From the NCBI RefSeq assembly GCF_030463565.1, contig NC_134643.1, forward strand, positions 6,804,657 to 6,868,656: 64,000 nucleotides of DNA, in the 5' to 3' direction. Under the pieces are notes generated by a model. That model searched no databases and had not been told where the DNA came from. It saw only the letters and a program-made list of their open reading frames with translations. A program made the position numbers and the translations under genes. The DNA is from Pelecanus crispus (lineage: Eukaryota > Chordata > Aves > Pelecaniformes > Pelecanidae). Shown piece by piece: positions 1-14,194 of this stretch (position 1 is the first letter of the stretch; each line of letters starts with the position of its first letter).

Positions 1-2288
1 CAGAGCTGACTTTCTTTGTAGCCTTCTCCCACTCCCAGCGTGCTGCCTTCCCTCACCTCCTACGCGTGGAGCTGCCTCCTGCTGCCCATACAAGCACTTT
101 TCTACACATCCCAGCCCTTTCCTTTCCTTGAGCTCATCTGCGTTGAATTCCCACAAAGCGCCATCAGGATGTCTTGCCCTGCATCAAAATCCAGAGGGTG
201 AACTGTGTTTCCAAACTCAGGAAAGCTCGGTTAGAAGCCAAGCAGTGAATTTAGATCTGAGAGCAATCATCAGATGGAGCAAATGACTGATCTTTATATT
301 TAAAAATAAACCCAAACCTATTTTAAAGAATAGAGTGGTTGAGCATCCCTCTGGTGCTTATGGAAATGCTTTCACAAGTGGCAGGGCAGTTCTCAGCAGC
401 GTTGTCTTCAGTGGTTCCACTTAAACCAACCCAGGTCCAATTCATCAACAAACCCCTGAAATTAGTCCTAAGAGCTAGAAGTGTGGGAACAGAGAAGCAT
501 GAGCATCTCTTGCTGCAACTCTGGTTTTGATTGTCACTCCTTACCTACTCATTAGGCAGAGGGATTTTGGAGGTATTTGCTAAGTTACCTTCCTATCTGT
601 AGATGCAACAGTGACAGCAGCTGTTCCAAAAGCGAGCATGAAGGGAGGTATTATTGCTGCTTAGCTAAGTTTACAAATTTGTAACAAGACTGCTATTTAA
701 AGTATGTTCTTTTGTGACTGCATGCAATATGTTAGCACCTAAATGTTGCTGGATTGATGGAGGGCATCAAAGGGATGTGGCACAGAGAGATTTCTCTGCT
801 TTGGAGTGGTTTCTTTCTTACAGAGCTTGTGTGACTCTTGTAGGTTTGGGCAGAGGTGGCATGGATTAATACTATAACCTGTGACTTGTGCTCCCATGAC
901 CAGGGGGAAAAGGAGGGCAGCCGCATGATAATGTTCAGATGACAGAAGTTTACTGGGTAACGCTGGGGAAGTGCTTGAGTTCAGGAAAGGCTCAGTTCTG
1001 TACTGAAAAGTAAAAAATAAGTAGAAATAAAGCTCATTTAATTTTTGCATGTTGAATGTACTTTTGATGGTAGAGGAAAATTGACAGCTGAATGATTTTC
1101 ACAGTCTTTTTTTACAAATCACTACATCCACAGACTGAAGGAACCTAGGCACATGCTATGCCTCAGGGAGGCCATTGGAGGACTGGGATGCACTTGCACG
1201 GCTCCCAACCGGCCCTCCAAGCAGCAGTGACTCAAGCAGGTTGTGCGGCTTTAACCACGATGCCTCATGGGTATGACCAAAGTGCACAGCCCCTGCAGGC
1301 AGGACCCAGCTCCTGAAGCTGTCAGGACCATATCAACCCAAACCATACATGAGGGGTGAAGGCTAAGGTCCTGCCCATGCTCTTCTAGTAGAAGCTTCTC
1401 CGTTTCAGTCTATCCTTTCTGTTGTGCTTTACATAAAATGGTTGCCATTGAAGATGGGTTTTTTTGCTTTGCAGATCATCTATGAATGGAGGTTTCTGAT
1501 TGTGTTTTTCCACAGGAAGTGTTCACAGAAAAAAATTAAAAAGAAGAGGGGAAATGCATGTAATCAAAAATTTACATATAAAATCTAAACTTCTTAGTAG
1601 GGAAGTGAAAATCCAAAGTGCCTAATTTCCATTGGAAACATGTTGAGTTTCCATGTGGTTCCCCGCTTGCATGACTCATTGCTGGTGTTTGTGTTATTCC
1701 CACTTGGCTTTGAAACAGTTCCCCACCTTCTCAGGTGAAGGGATTCATCCCACAGACCTTTACAGATCCATATTGGAGTGAGATGAATCATTCTTGTCTG
1801 TTTTTACTGCTGACTTGAAGGGCACCTACACAACAGAGTTCCCATGGAAAAGTCCATGTTGGAGAGAGATGAAGTTAAGGGGGAAAAGTTTCACTGTTGT
1901 CTTTGCCATCATTTTAGTGAGACTGAGATTACAATTCTTATTTTGTTGAAATGACTCATGGCGGGGGGGAACTGTAGTGATGTGCAGGTCCCACTGTGTG
2001 GTACCATTTGGCAAACCACACAAGTTAGGCTGATGGATTGAAGATATGGTGAAGTGAGAATATGGTGTGTGGTTTTGAGCATTAAACCTTAACAAATACA
2101 TTTTGGCTACTGAAATATATTTAATTATCTTTCTGTGAGCAAGCGATTGTCATTTCTTTATATTGCTTGCCTGTTGGGAAGCAGAACTAGAAAAATGCAT
2201 TTAAAAATTCCACCTTGCTGAACCAGTTTAATTAGAAGGTAGTAAAATGTAAATGGGAGGAAAAAGCTGATGCAGATGTTTTGAGTTT
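1..2288. other. Non-coding sequence, no gene seen
   Basis: AT-rich unique-looking DNA with only short chance open frames lacking any recognisable protein family, splice signals in register or codon bias. A somewhat GC-richer block at about 1140-1330 stands out from its surroundings and may be an old unclassified repeat, but I could not match it to a family. Upstream of or within the first intron of CELF2, depending on whether more 5' exons exist outside the window. Confidence 0.6.
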
Positions 2289-2360
2289 GTTTAGATTGGG
2301 TATGAATACAGAAATCTCTATAATGTTTAGATTGGGTATGAATACAGAAAGTTCTATAAT
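2289..2360. repeat. Tandem duplication, 2 x 36 bp
   Basis: Two adjacent 36-bp copies (2289-2324 and 2325-2360) beginning GTTTAGATTGGGTATG differ at only two neighbouring positions near the end of each unit. The near identity in AT-rich non-coding DNA suggests a recent slippage or unequal-exchange duplication. No coding role seen. Confidence 0.95.
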
Positions 2361-5300
2361 GTAGGACTGAAGGTTATACTTGGGTTCACTCAAAGGGGAA
2401 GGTGAGTGTGTTGTGGCTATTACCTCTGTTAGGAGAGGTAGAAGAAAAGATAATCATTCTCTGCAAAGCCAAAAAGCCCATATTCACAAGACTTCCTGCA
2501 TGTATTGTAGTTTACAACTGCTCTGTGTAAGTTTTCCTGTGTTCCAGTCTGCTGTCATCCCCCTAACCTTTGAATACACCTGTGTAATCAAATCAGAAAG
2601 TAAAGGTCTATCATTTACTTCTCTTAATGCCCTTGGACAGATTGCTGTCTCATTAGAAAGACTCAGCAAAGTAATTGAAGAACTGTAAGGTGCTAATAAG
2701 ACACTGTCTTTAAAAATGGATTGGCTGAGTGGAAAGTCTGGCAGGTCCCCAGAATGAATATCTGGCCATAGGCTGGAATTATTTCTGTGCTAATGTGCTT
2801 GGTGTGTTCAGAGGATCTATTTGCTTCTTATGGAGAGGGAGGTTTGGAGGCTGCTGACCCATGGAGAGCTCCCATCTGTGGACCCAGCTTGCTGCAACAA
2901 TGTCTGGTGGGTGGCTGAAAAGTTTGCTGTTTTCTGCAGCTATAGTCCATGGGCCAGGGTGTAGTCTATGAACAGAGGCATATTCCGAATATACCCAGCC
3001 CTAAACTGTATCTTTGTTTCGCTAGGGTGATGTATAGGCTTTATGTAGCCCTGTTTGCTGTGCTGAAGTGAGCTGTCAGAGCTTATCACTGTAAATTTAT
3101 TTTTTCCTATGCATCCTTGGGAGAGGAAGCTTTGGATTTTAGAAAGGGAATGGCAAAGAGAGAGCTGACAAAACCAGAAACTGTGTACTTCACTGAAAAG
3201 TGACTGGGCACAGCTCTTTAAAATACGGGGCTTGCAGTTGTAGAGAATTGATCTGGAAGAGATGCAAATTCCATGCAGACTAAATTCAGCTTTAGATTTA
3301 AAATGCAACTCACATGGGCGCCAGCTAATACACCAGCCAAATTCACTCCATTATTAAGTTAAGAGACTATCAGGTGACCCCCATGAAATGTATTAACATA
3401 ATGTCAATAATGAGTCTTTTTATAGGAAGGTGTTGAGGAAATGCAAGCAGAGTTTGTAGTATGGTACCATGCTTCCAGCCTGGCTCGTTTCTCATTTCAC
3501 AGAGCTTTACGTGATGGATCCATCTGTTCCTAGGAGATGGGAGTGTGTTGATGCCATTTTCATGGGAGACTTTGTTTGTAGGTTGAAGCTTTCTGAATTC
3601 TCTGGAAGTTGCCTGAGACTTGGTATTCATTGCTTGGGGCTAACTGTTGCCAAGACACTCAGCACAGCTAGCAGAGATTGCCTTCACAGGCTGGGTGGGG
3701 CCTTTACTTAACTTGATCAAGGCTCATTAAAGCTTCAAATCTCTGAATGCACATTCGAAATTGAGTGACAGGAACTTCTGGGAAAGTTTTGTTGAAAAGC
3801 CTGGCATAAGTGAGTAATTATAATATAGCAGTACTTCATATGCAACTTGATTGTCACAGCCTGTGTCGAGAGAACTCATAATTTCTGAAGGATAAGACCA
3901 TATGTTCCAAAAAGAGCTTTCAGAATGTGGGATACTTGTTTTGCAAGTTATTTTTTTTCCTCTTCATAAAAAAACAAAGTGTTATGAAATGAGATTAAAA
4001 AAATCCCCCACACTTAATTAAACTGATTCTCCAAGAAGAGGTCCCAAACCTGTTGGATAAGCGTGTTCTAATAACTGCGGTTTCTGATTTACTTCTGGGT
4101 GTAGCTGTAATAAAATGTTGTAAGGATGGTTGAAAGGACACTGTTATCCTAAATATTTTTATACATTCTTATTTTTTTTAAATTTGTTTTTCCACTTATA
4201 CAGTCTAATGCACTAGTGAAGGGCCTCTTTGTGTAAGATGACAAACACCTTGCTGGTTATAATTGGCCCCTGAAACAAAGTATGGCCAGGAGAGTCCACC
4301 AAATGTGCAGACAGATTTGTGTGTAGCAACTGGAAATGTTACATGCTGTGGTTTACATCAGCATCAAATATAAATGTAGGTGACTTCATCATCTTCCATT
4401 TTAAGCTGCACCTAAATCACCTGTATTGTCCTGAAAGCTTCTTGCTTCTTGAATGAAATGTGAAAAGATAGCTTGGGCATCGCTGGTGTTTAAAAGTCAG
4501 AACTGAACCTGAGCGACATTTCTGAGGATGTAAGAATTATACAGAATTCTGCTCCAACAGGAAGGAATAATATTTACTAACAAGATCTCAGTCTGCTTTT
4601 GGAGACCTTGAATATACACTGTGCTTATATTTTTAGAATTTAGATTTTATTTTCATTAGCAATAATATTCCAGTAGTGGAGTGGTGAAAACCAACTAGAG
4701 TCAGGTTGGTGGGTTGGGATATTTTTATTCACAGTAAGGGACAAGCACATAGGGAGATATGATTATTACCCCAAGAGATTATAATATCCATAGTCAGAAG
4801 CACAACTTCATCGGCTAAGTAAGGATATCCCTGTAAGATTTCCTAATAGATTTTTTTTCTGCATTTCTTACGGAAGAAAAGTGCCATACAGCAAGCAGTC
4901 TTTGCCTGCCTCATTAGGGAGAAGTTTTACTTACATTGTTGTGATAAAATGGGATAAAATCAGTCTTGTAAATATTTTCTTGACCTAGCTGGAAGACAGT
5001 CACATCATCTTAGCTCTGCATGCTTATCCCCTTCATTTTACTGTTAGCATCCTTTAAATGAGGGTAGCATCATGTAAAGTCTGCCTGTAAATTTACCTAC
5101 TTTAAATACACAGAATTTTCTAAATGTTTTATGTGTGTTTAATTTTACCTGTTTTCTTAACATTGAATATTTCAAATATCCTCTCATCTCTAGGTTTCTA
5201 GTGAATACTTACTAAGTAAGTGACGGACACCTCCACTGGAAAAGATCTGTGCAGATTTGGCATTTGTTAACTGATCCATGTTTCCCATGGAGTATTGATT

Positions 5301-8300
5301 GAGGCATTAGATGAGTCCTAAAAAACATGTTGTAATTACATATTGGTACCAACTCCGCAGATGTCCTCATCTGGGCTGGCCATTCAGTGCTTCCTTTATG
5401 GTCAGTAGAGAAAAGCAGGCACTTTTCCAAACAACTTTCCTCAAGGTAGCTATTTAAAATAAGTTGTATGGATTGCTTCCTACTCATTGGGGAACACCAG
5501 GCATTGCTACACAGGGAGTCTGAGTTAGTGATTCAGGTGTGGACACCTTCTCTGAAGAGGTCTAAAGTCATATGAAATGGTTTTTACCAGCTTGCCCCTT
5601 TACTCTTTATGGAGAGGAAAAAAAAAGATAAATCCTTCCATATATCCTTTCCGTTAGGCTGTCTCACAGAATAACTTCTAATGGACTGACAGATGCTAAA
5701 AAGATCACCCATTTTCCATGATCTGCCAAGTTAATTAGACAGATTCTGCCTAAATTCTTTTTATGTTCCAAATCCCAATGATTTGGTTGCCTGCGTTTTG
5801 GCTGGCTAGCTTGCAATGTCTGCAGCAAACCATCTTGTCTGTAAAGGCTTCACTGACTGGTGTTAAGAATAAAGTAATTCTGTGGAGTGTAGCCTCCGTC
5901 AGGCAGCTCTCTGGTAAATGCTAACGAGTAAGTGGCAAGAGGTGTTCCAGAAGTGATGTGAGCTGCCTCCACTTCACAAAATACCCACCTTTTTCCTGGT
6001 TTTAGCTTGTCCCAGTCCTCATTTCCTAATCTAGGCAAACCACAAGAGAACTGTTTAGCTAATGAATGATTGAAAAGTATGAACACTGAATTCAATAAGT
6101 CAAGAAGAAAACAAACATAAAACCCCACAGAGATAACAAAATGTATGCTTAAATGCATCATTCAATTACTCTGCTCACTCTTTGCTTCCCATTACACTCT
6201 CCTTTGTCAGTACACAGTGTATCTAAATGGCAATCTCTTTGTGACAAGAAACTTTTCTTCATGCCTTTACCTGCTGGTGCAGAACACTGTTGGTACTTTG
6301 CAAATATCAAACAATAAAAAGAATTGATTGCAAGCAACATATGAATTGCGTGATGGTTAGTGAAGCTTCTCAGAATTTTCCCTGCCCCGTACTAAGGTAG
6401 CCACCAAACTGCAGATTTGGACTGCGCTCGTCTTTATGAATGAGAAGGGCACTTTCAGGTCAGCTACCACTAGATGATTTTAGTTCCTTAAGTCACCAAG
6501 GGCCATACAAGCCACAGAAGGATAGCAATCGATATGGCATTATTCCTTGGTTTTTCTTTCAGTATAAGTCATCCAGGAACCATATTGCCATTACCTGCTT
6601 AAAATTGTTTGTCTGTTGTATCAGGTTTTCTACTCCAGCTTTTCTTTCTTGAATGTTCCTAGAAAGTTAGTTCATCATGCTGGCACAAACAGAGCAAACC
6701 AGCTTTTCTGCTCAGAGGCCCCCATTATTGTGGAATATAGAAGTTCCCTTGCCTCAACTGCTTTGTCTTACGCCATTCCTAGCAGGTCTTTTTAACTGCC
6801 TGTAATGTGAACAAGTCACAGGCAGAGCTAACGTTTGTTTTATTGGGCTACATGGCATTAATGCTTCTTGGGATCTCAAAATCCTAATTTTCAGCATACT
6901 AGCATCTGAAAATGATTGTATGATTCTCCAGAGACTTCACTTGGATATTGCAAGCAGATGTTACAAAAAACCTGAAAATGGATAGTGGTATTGATGAGTC
7001 CCATCATAAAAAGATAAAATAAAAATGTCATTACCTTTGCATTGCTGTGTAGCTTAAGATGATGGAATGCAGCAGTTATTATGGAAGAAATGGTCTTTTT
7101 GCATCCTCCAGCTATAATCTATTGCACATGATTAACACTGAGAGTCTTTACTAATTAGCTTTTATGGTCAAACAATTTTCATGAAGTTGGTTTCAAAGAA
7201 ATCAAAATTAAACTCGTTATAGCTCTGAAAGATAGAATTATGGAATATGAACGCATAGATAATCTTTACAAGCTAGAGGAAAATGATCATTGAGCAACAA
7301 AAGCTACATAAAAATATCTAATAATATCTCAGGTATTGCAATATAGTGTGTACGGGTAAGTGATGATGCTAGGATTTTATAAATACAGTCTAAGTAGATT
7401 GGGGGATACACAGGGTTGTCTTTTGTCTGATAACATGTATTGATGAAACTTTACAATACTGATGCTGTGAATGCAAGTGGGATAGAATCAATCAGAGCAG
7501 GATGCAAAACTTCACTCTTTACTCATCCTTGTAAAATTAAAAAAGATAAGAATAGGATGTGGTGGACTGACTTTATCCCATCAGAAGGACTGCCGCAAAT
7601 CAAAATGAATAATTCCCCCTCCACCACTTTTCTCCTTAGTTTCTCTTTGAGTTGTTTTGTTAGTTTGCCATACCTTCAAAATAAAACCCTGTTTGGACCG
7701 ACTTCATCCAGCAGTGTTGCACTGCATCTTCTATGTGTAAGTGTAATGCCGAAAGAGCTTTTAAAAGATGCTTACACTGAAATGTGGTGGTTCTTTTCAA
7801 AGCCAAACCACCTTAATTTACCTGTGTGTTTGTGCAGATAAGCTTTACTAAAGTGTGGCCCAGTAAATATCCTCTCTTCAGTGAGTCTGTAGCAATTACA
7901 TTTCACACAAGGAAGGGGAAGTACTGGATTTAGTACAGTTTTCAAAGCAACTTAGCTTTATAGCAGAAAAACATTTAAGCATTTAGGGGCTCATATCCCA
8001 GTCACTACCAACAAATTTCTTGCTCCCAGAAGATTTAGCAACCCAAGTACTTTTGAAAAATCTATCCTTTGCTCACTGAATTTCGTAGATGAAACACTAC
8101 CATTTAATTCTTTTATGGAAGAAAGGGGAGGTCTTAAGTCTTTTTTGGGCTTCATCCTGAAATCAAGACCTTTGTAGTGGACAGTGTATCACTGGAGGCA
8201 AAACCACACAACTCCGAAAGGGCTAGATCTCATAATTAGTTTGATGATATTTGCCCTATTTCTGTATCATTGATCCCTTCGACAGATGGGATCTCGACAA

Positions 8301-9489
8301 AGAGATACTTAAACTGTTATTAAACATTAGAGACACACACAAAAGAAGTAGCTCTCATAGGCTGGCTTTTTTTCAGGGTGGTTTAGTAGGAAGGCTTTGT
8401 TCTTCCAGTTGTATTGTGGAGCCCGACAACAGAGATTTTTGCAGTTCTGATGTTGTTTACATATTTGAGATTCCCCAAACACTGCTCTCTTTGGTCCCAT
8501 TGTTAATTTTTGCCTAATTAAATAACAGGGTGAAGTTGAGGATGATTCTGCCCTAGACTAGATTATTCCAGCTCTGAGAACCTGCAAAAATTTAGTGTTC
8601 TCCTGAAGTTGCACAGGATGACCATGAGATCCTTTAATTTGAATTTTGTCCTCTCGTGCTAGGGTTTTGGGGTTTTTTGTTGCTAGGTTGTACCTAGTCA
8701 TACAAATTCCTGGGATCATTGTTAAGAAATGAATGTGTATATAGTGGTAGAATCTTACCCATTCAGAGGAGCATCAGCCTGAAGGCATTGGAGGCAATTA
8801 GGTGTACACAGGCAGTTCTTGTTTTCAAAGTGTCTTACAAACTCTGTTTCAAACCAGGTGGATTGTGTCTCAGGACGAAGAAATTTCCACAGCTTGCTGA
8901 GATCTTGGCTTCTTTTTTTGACATTACCGATGTAGGCCCAATAAATGTAGAACTTGTCTTGATTTTGAGATGCACCCTCTATCCTAAAGATGCACTGATG
9001 GCTGCCATTTTCTATTCAACACAGCGCTATCCAGTAATAAACACAACTACCACTACACCAGATTAAAGGATGTGAAGCCTTGGAAATGCAACAAGGGGTT
9101 AAATTATGAAGTGAATTAGATGCACTCCATTAATAAAAGAGAAAAAGCCACTGTTTCAAGTGTTGGGAAAAGTTTCTTTAGTGGTTGTATAATAGCTTCC
9201 ATTGCTCAAGAGACCTAATACAAAAGGAGCCGGCCCCATTATATCATTAAGAGAATCCACTTCTTATTTACAAGTTAGGATTAATTTTTACTGAGGCTTA
9301 AATGCTATAAACCCCTGTTGTGTGGCAGAGACTGTGACATTCTGTTACAGGTTAATTTCTTCCCTTGCAAATTAGAAAATAGTGTGACTTGCGAAACAGG
9401 GGGAGAGAAAGGGGAAATATGCCAGCAGCTGTGCTTAGGCTTTTTTGCCTTTTGGCTTCTTCTTTCATTTTCTAGTCTGCTGCACTTCT
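2361..9489. other. Non-coding sequence, no gene seen
   Basis: About 7 kb of AT-rich unique-looking DNA. The longest open frames (for example 133 codons at 7440-7841) have no recognisable domain, are not flanked by convincing splice sites and show no coding bias. No intact transposon, RNA gene or microsatellite of note was recognised. Confidence 0.6.
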
Positions 9490-9860
9490 TCTTTCAGTGA
9501 TTTGGATGCTGGATGCCAATTTAAATTTCCAGCGCATTTAGCGTCCTACAACACCAGGGGATTGAAAAGAGAATTAAGAATGTACACGGCATAAAAAAAA
9601 GATGATATATTTTTCTCCACAGTCCTTTTTATCTTTTTACCTCTCTCTGATCGCAGTGATAACAGAATCCAGTAAACTACAGCGGCAAAAAGCCAGTAGC
9701 ATGTTTATTTTGCAAAGGTGTGTTTATCACGGGAACTAGACAGGGCTCGCTCGTCGCTCACAATCTGTAGAGGGCTCTTTCACAGATCAACAGACTATAA
9801 GATTGCTTTCGTGGATATGAGCCACTGATGGACCCATACAGGCTAGTAAGTGTCATGTAA
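9490..9860. promoter_or_regulatory. Candidate conserved regulatory block (texture only)
   Basis: This stretch retains more CpG than its AT-rich surroundings, has no repeat similarity I recognise, and is dense in transcription-factor-like words: forkhead-like TGTTTATTTTGC and TGTTTATC around 9700-9730, with GATAAC nearby. Such blocks around developmental RNA-binding-protein genes are often conserved enhancers. This is an inference from composition and motifs; no alignment was possible. Confidence 0.25.
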
Positions 9861-11618
9861 GAGTCTTTTATCCTGTCTCAGCAGGGACATCTTCCTCATG
9901 GGCTTCACGAGAGAGTGTTTTCCTAGCAGCGGATTTAACGGGGGGGAGAGAGGGGATGGAAAGAAGATTAATGTTTCTTCCAGTTCCCCGCAAGTTCACA
10001 GAAAATATTGGCTAGAGCAGGAGTGGCCCGACTCTGTTGTGCTCCAGCCTTTTCTGTGTACTTAGAGTGGCATGTTTTTAATCAAATGTGAAATATAGCC
10101 TTAGCAGGTCGAATGGATTAGCCTTCCTTGTAAGTAACTCTGTCTGCTTTAGTTAAGAGTGCAACTTTTTTCTTTTTAATGTTTCACACTTAAGGTTGTC
10201 GTCTTTAACTTCATCAGTTTAATGGGTCTTTGGAGTTTTGATTGTTAAAGGTGGGAACTGTTTAATAACCATATCCAATTGAGCTTCAGAGTACACACAG
10301 TGAAGACAGCAAGGTAAGAAACCAGTCCGTCGTGAAAGCTTGGAAGTGCTTGAGACAAACAGGGAGTTATCTTTTCCTTTTTTTAATACCATACCGAGAT
10401 TACAGCACTTGTAAATATTTAAGTGTTCCTTGCTTTGGGCTTTCAAATCTGCCCGTGTTTAGAAAGCTAATATCCTCATACTCAAAAGCTGGAAAATCTG
10501 TTCATGACAATGTATATAACTGATTTCCTTCCTCCAACGCTGGTTGTTATTTATCAGCATCTCATCAGTCTCCTGTTCTTATACAGCATTGAAGTTATCA
10601 AAGAACTGGGGGGATTTTCAGCTACCTTATTTCTGGGCCTCTGAATCAGCTGAGCCTCTAATAAAGTTAGCCTGTTCGTATCAAACCATCCCTTATCAGT
10701 AATGTACTTTGAAAGCTGCTCTATCTGGTTAAATCCAAGTGAAGTAATAGACCTCGTACCTGTCACATCCTCAGGCTGCTGTAAAGTGTTGTTGCTCCAC
10801 TAAAATAAATAGTTCAGGTGATTTCCATGTGCCAAAAAATTGATGTAAATATTAGAAAGAATTTTTTAAATCGTTTGATTTTCAGAGTAACTGAAGATTT
10901 TTTTTTATATATTAACCACTGCCATATTTCAGTGCTAGATATGGTGTGAAATTGCTCTCAATTCTTCTTGCAATGCAGACTTTGAAAATTTAAATTTTTC
11001 TTTTTGGTACTATTTGTAAATACCTTTTACATTTCTGACCTGTGTTTTAATGTGTTGTTTAGACAAGTTTCTAGCGGCTTATTACTAAGTACAGTTATAA
11101 AACAGGAAGGTTTAAAAAAACCCCAAACCTCAAAACTTTTAAAGCTGCTGCTGTAGGAATTCATGGGATTTGAAGACTAAGGAGAAACAGCAACACAAAA
11201 ATATATACAAAGAGTCAGGTCTCTGCAATACTCCTAAGACCAGTTTAATTTTGTTCGCATTGAAGTAGATAGGAAATTCTAACATTCTGTTTAGTAGAAA
11301 CCACCATTGACTTCTCTGAAGACCCCATCTTAGATGACTACATTCTCATCATTGCTGTCATGTTGAAAATCCTCCTCCTATGCTGCAACAGTCAGCGACA
11401 TAAGTGCAGCCAGCAAAAACTCCAGCAGTCAAGATATTCTGCAAAATTTCAGGCAACAGAGAACAGGATAACATGCACCAACCATGTACCATGGGATTAA
11501 AAATGTAAGACATAGTCCTTTGATTTCTATGAGGATCGTCTTCCACTCATCGCGGTGTGACAAAATTAATTACTTACCATAATAGATTTATATATTTTCT
11601 TTTAAAAAAAAAAAAGAA
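9861..11618. other. Non-coding sequence, possible conserved block at 10540-10770
   Basis: No gene recognised. The portion 10540-10770 is low in simple repeats and has an enhancer-like mixture of motifs (AATCAGCTGAG E-box-like word, TTATCA words), so it may be conserved non-coding DNA, but this is a weak call. The remainder is AT-rich with short A and T tracts. Confidence 0.45.
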
Positions 11619-11750
11619 TAGTGTAGCCTAGTAGTATTGCAAAAGATGTTGGAACCAGATCCTCGGGTTTGTATTCCCAACGCTTTGCATGTCCCAATCT
11701 TGTATCTTTTCCATTCCTGTGCCTGTCTGTCCATTAAGTAGGAATAAAAT
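11619..11750 (+). repeat. Old MIR-like SINE relic
   Basis: Read on the + strand, the segment follows the order of a MIR SINE. A GTGTAGCCTAGTAGTATTGC-like head is followed by the tRNA-derived stretch resembling GGTTCGAATCCC (here GGGTTTGTATTCCC), then the core with a CTGTGCCTGTCTGTCC-type word and an AGGAATAAAA word in place of the usual AAAATGGGGATAA. Divergence is heavy, as expected of an element inserted before birds and mammals diverged. MIR copies are uncommon in birds. Confidence 0.55.
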
Positions 11751-14194
11751 TCAAAGGGTGCCTGGTGCCTTCTGTACTTTTTTTTTTTTTCTTTTTTAAT
11801 TTGAATGTTGGTTCAGGGCCATGTTTCAGCAAAGCATGTCAGCATTTGTTTAAGTCTCGCTGACTTTAGAGAGGAGCACAGTGTTTTGAGAAACCGAGGC
11901 CTCTGAAGTTATGTGAAAACACTACATCCTCAGTATAAATAATGTCTCTTGTTTTATCTGATTAGTGATGGGCTATGCCTTTTTTTGCTTTTTAAAGCAA
12001 GTGACTTCATTTATCACCATCCAGGGACCTATTCGGATAGTCAGTGGACAGAAAACAAGGCATGAATGTGTTGGAAAAATCATTTGGCTCGTGTAGTCCT
12101 TTCTAAATATAACTCTGATCAAAGTGCAGAGTGTCTTTTGTAAGTCCTATCCAAAACAGATATTAGATGAAGAATATACTGAAGCCTTCAGATTTTTGAC
12201 GGTGCCGTTTCAAAGGCATGCCATCCTGAATGTAGCATCATGTGATGCTGTTTGAACTGAGCAAACATTTTGCCTTCAACTTCTTTCTCTTACATTCATG
12301 CCACTCTACAGAGATAATTGTATATACAGCTTTAAAAAAAAAAGCAAAACCACCAAACCACCAAACTAGAACAGCATCTTCAATTAAAAAGCTGGGGATT
12401 TTTGAAGGCTGCTGGAGAAAAGTGGTTGCAGTGTTATGTCTTAGAAGTAATTTTTTTATTTATAGCAACTTCTGGACATAAATAAACATAAGTTGTTTCA
12501 GGGTTTTGTAGTACATTCATAAACATAAGGGTCCTTGCAGCTGAAATGGTATCCTTCTGAAATGACAGTTAAGACAGCTAATAAAAGCTATTTTTAATTT
12601 CAATACGAACCAGTTTATATTGCAACAGTGTCTTTCAGGTAAGATTTACTGTCTTGGGGAGAGATGCAGGTGTAGGCATAAGAACAATATGACTAAACCC
12701 TGGTGAATCTTTACCAATTATTAACTGAGCATTGAAATTTGACTGCATTGCTTTTCCAGTGCTGTAGTTTTCTAAACCAAAGTTGTTAGCTGGTCTGGGG
12801 GTGCAGTCGCAGACAGAGGGGTGCGCAGAGGCATGAGGCTTTCCTACTAACGCACATTGTAAGAGAGGGGGCCGGGGAGAGAAAGCTGTTGCTCCTGTAA
12901 AACTGCCACAAGCAATCTCATTAATACACTGATTTTACAAGTGGCGTAGGGGACTTATATAGACAGAATTAATTATTAAAATCTCTTTCTTCAAAACACT
13001 GTTTCTAAGGTGCTTTGCATGATTATAATATGAACCTGCCCTACAAAGAAGTCACAGATCTAAGATCAGATTCAGACAACAGTCATGTACTTTATCAACA
13101 GTTTGAAGATGAATGTATGCACACATCTAGTAAAATTAGGGAGCCTGGTTCTGAGAGATGCTGCCAGGATCAAAGCCTGGGGAGTACAACATAGTGAGTG
13201 AAGTCAACAAGCATCAGGGGAAGGTAAGACTTTACTAAGTCAGTCACAATACATGGGACTGTTCCCTCACTTGCTAGTTTTTTGAAGTATTAAGTTTTTT
13301 GATTTTGCAAGTTTTAGGAACTTTATGGTGTCATTTTCATCAGGATGCAAAGAAAGATATAGTAAACAAATCCAGCTGTGATTATGCTGGAATTGTACTC
13401 TCTTGGTGCTGGATTTACTCCTAAACTACCTGCAATAATCTGCAGTAGCTATTCTTAGTGAGCTGAGGTTTTTTTGCAGCTATCTAATTGGGGTTCACGC
13501 TTCAGGGACCTATTTTTAGAGTTATAGCGAAAATCAGACCTTGCAGTAGAGAAGGGTTTGTAACAGACCAAAGGCCGAATTGTTATTTCTAATGCTGGTT
13601 TTATTCTTAGCCCTGCATAGTGATGCTCCTCATGTCTGGAGCACAGATAAAAATGAGATATTGATGACTTTCAGACTCCAAAACCCTTTTGCTTGTCTAG
13701 AATGCAATTATATAAGTGGCAGTAAGTGATGCCTGAATGAGATTAATATAGGCTGCCTTGCTCCTCATTGCTACAGGTAGGAATGAGAAGATCTAGGGAA
13801 TGACTGTTGAAAGTATTAAGCAATTAAGGTGGGTAGTAAAAAGAGGAGACTGACTGGATTTCTTTTTCCTTTAACTTCATGGAAATCTGAAGTAATGAGT
13901 AGCTGCATTATATAAACCATCAGGTGTGATGATGCATTAAAAATACTATTCTTATTTCTTTTAAGAATAGCTTCAAAAAATCTAATGCATCTTCTCAATC
14001 TGATTTTAAGCAATTGGAGAATATTCAATGATACAAATCTCTCTTTACAGCCTAAATGTTTATATCCATCTAAATTAGTAAAATTGAAAACAGAGTCTGT
14101 GCAATTTGAAAGCAATTTAGTCTACCAAATAACAATAGTGTACAGAAAGAGGCTCAGCCTCTGTTGATAGGGTCATGTCTTCATACTGGCTAAG
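11751..14194. other. Non-coding sequence, no gene seen
   Basis: AT-rich DNA with a short interrupted T tract at about 11780-11798 and only chance open frames. No recognisable repeat family or RNA gene. Confidence 0.6.
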
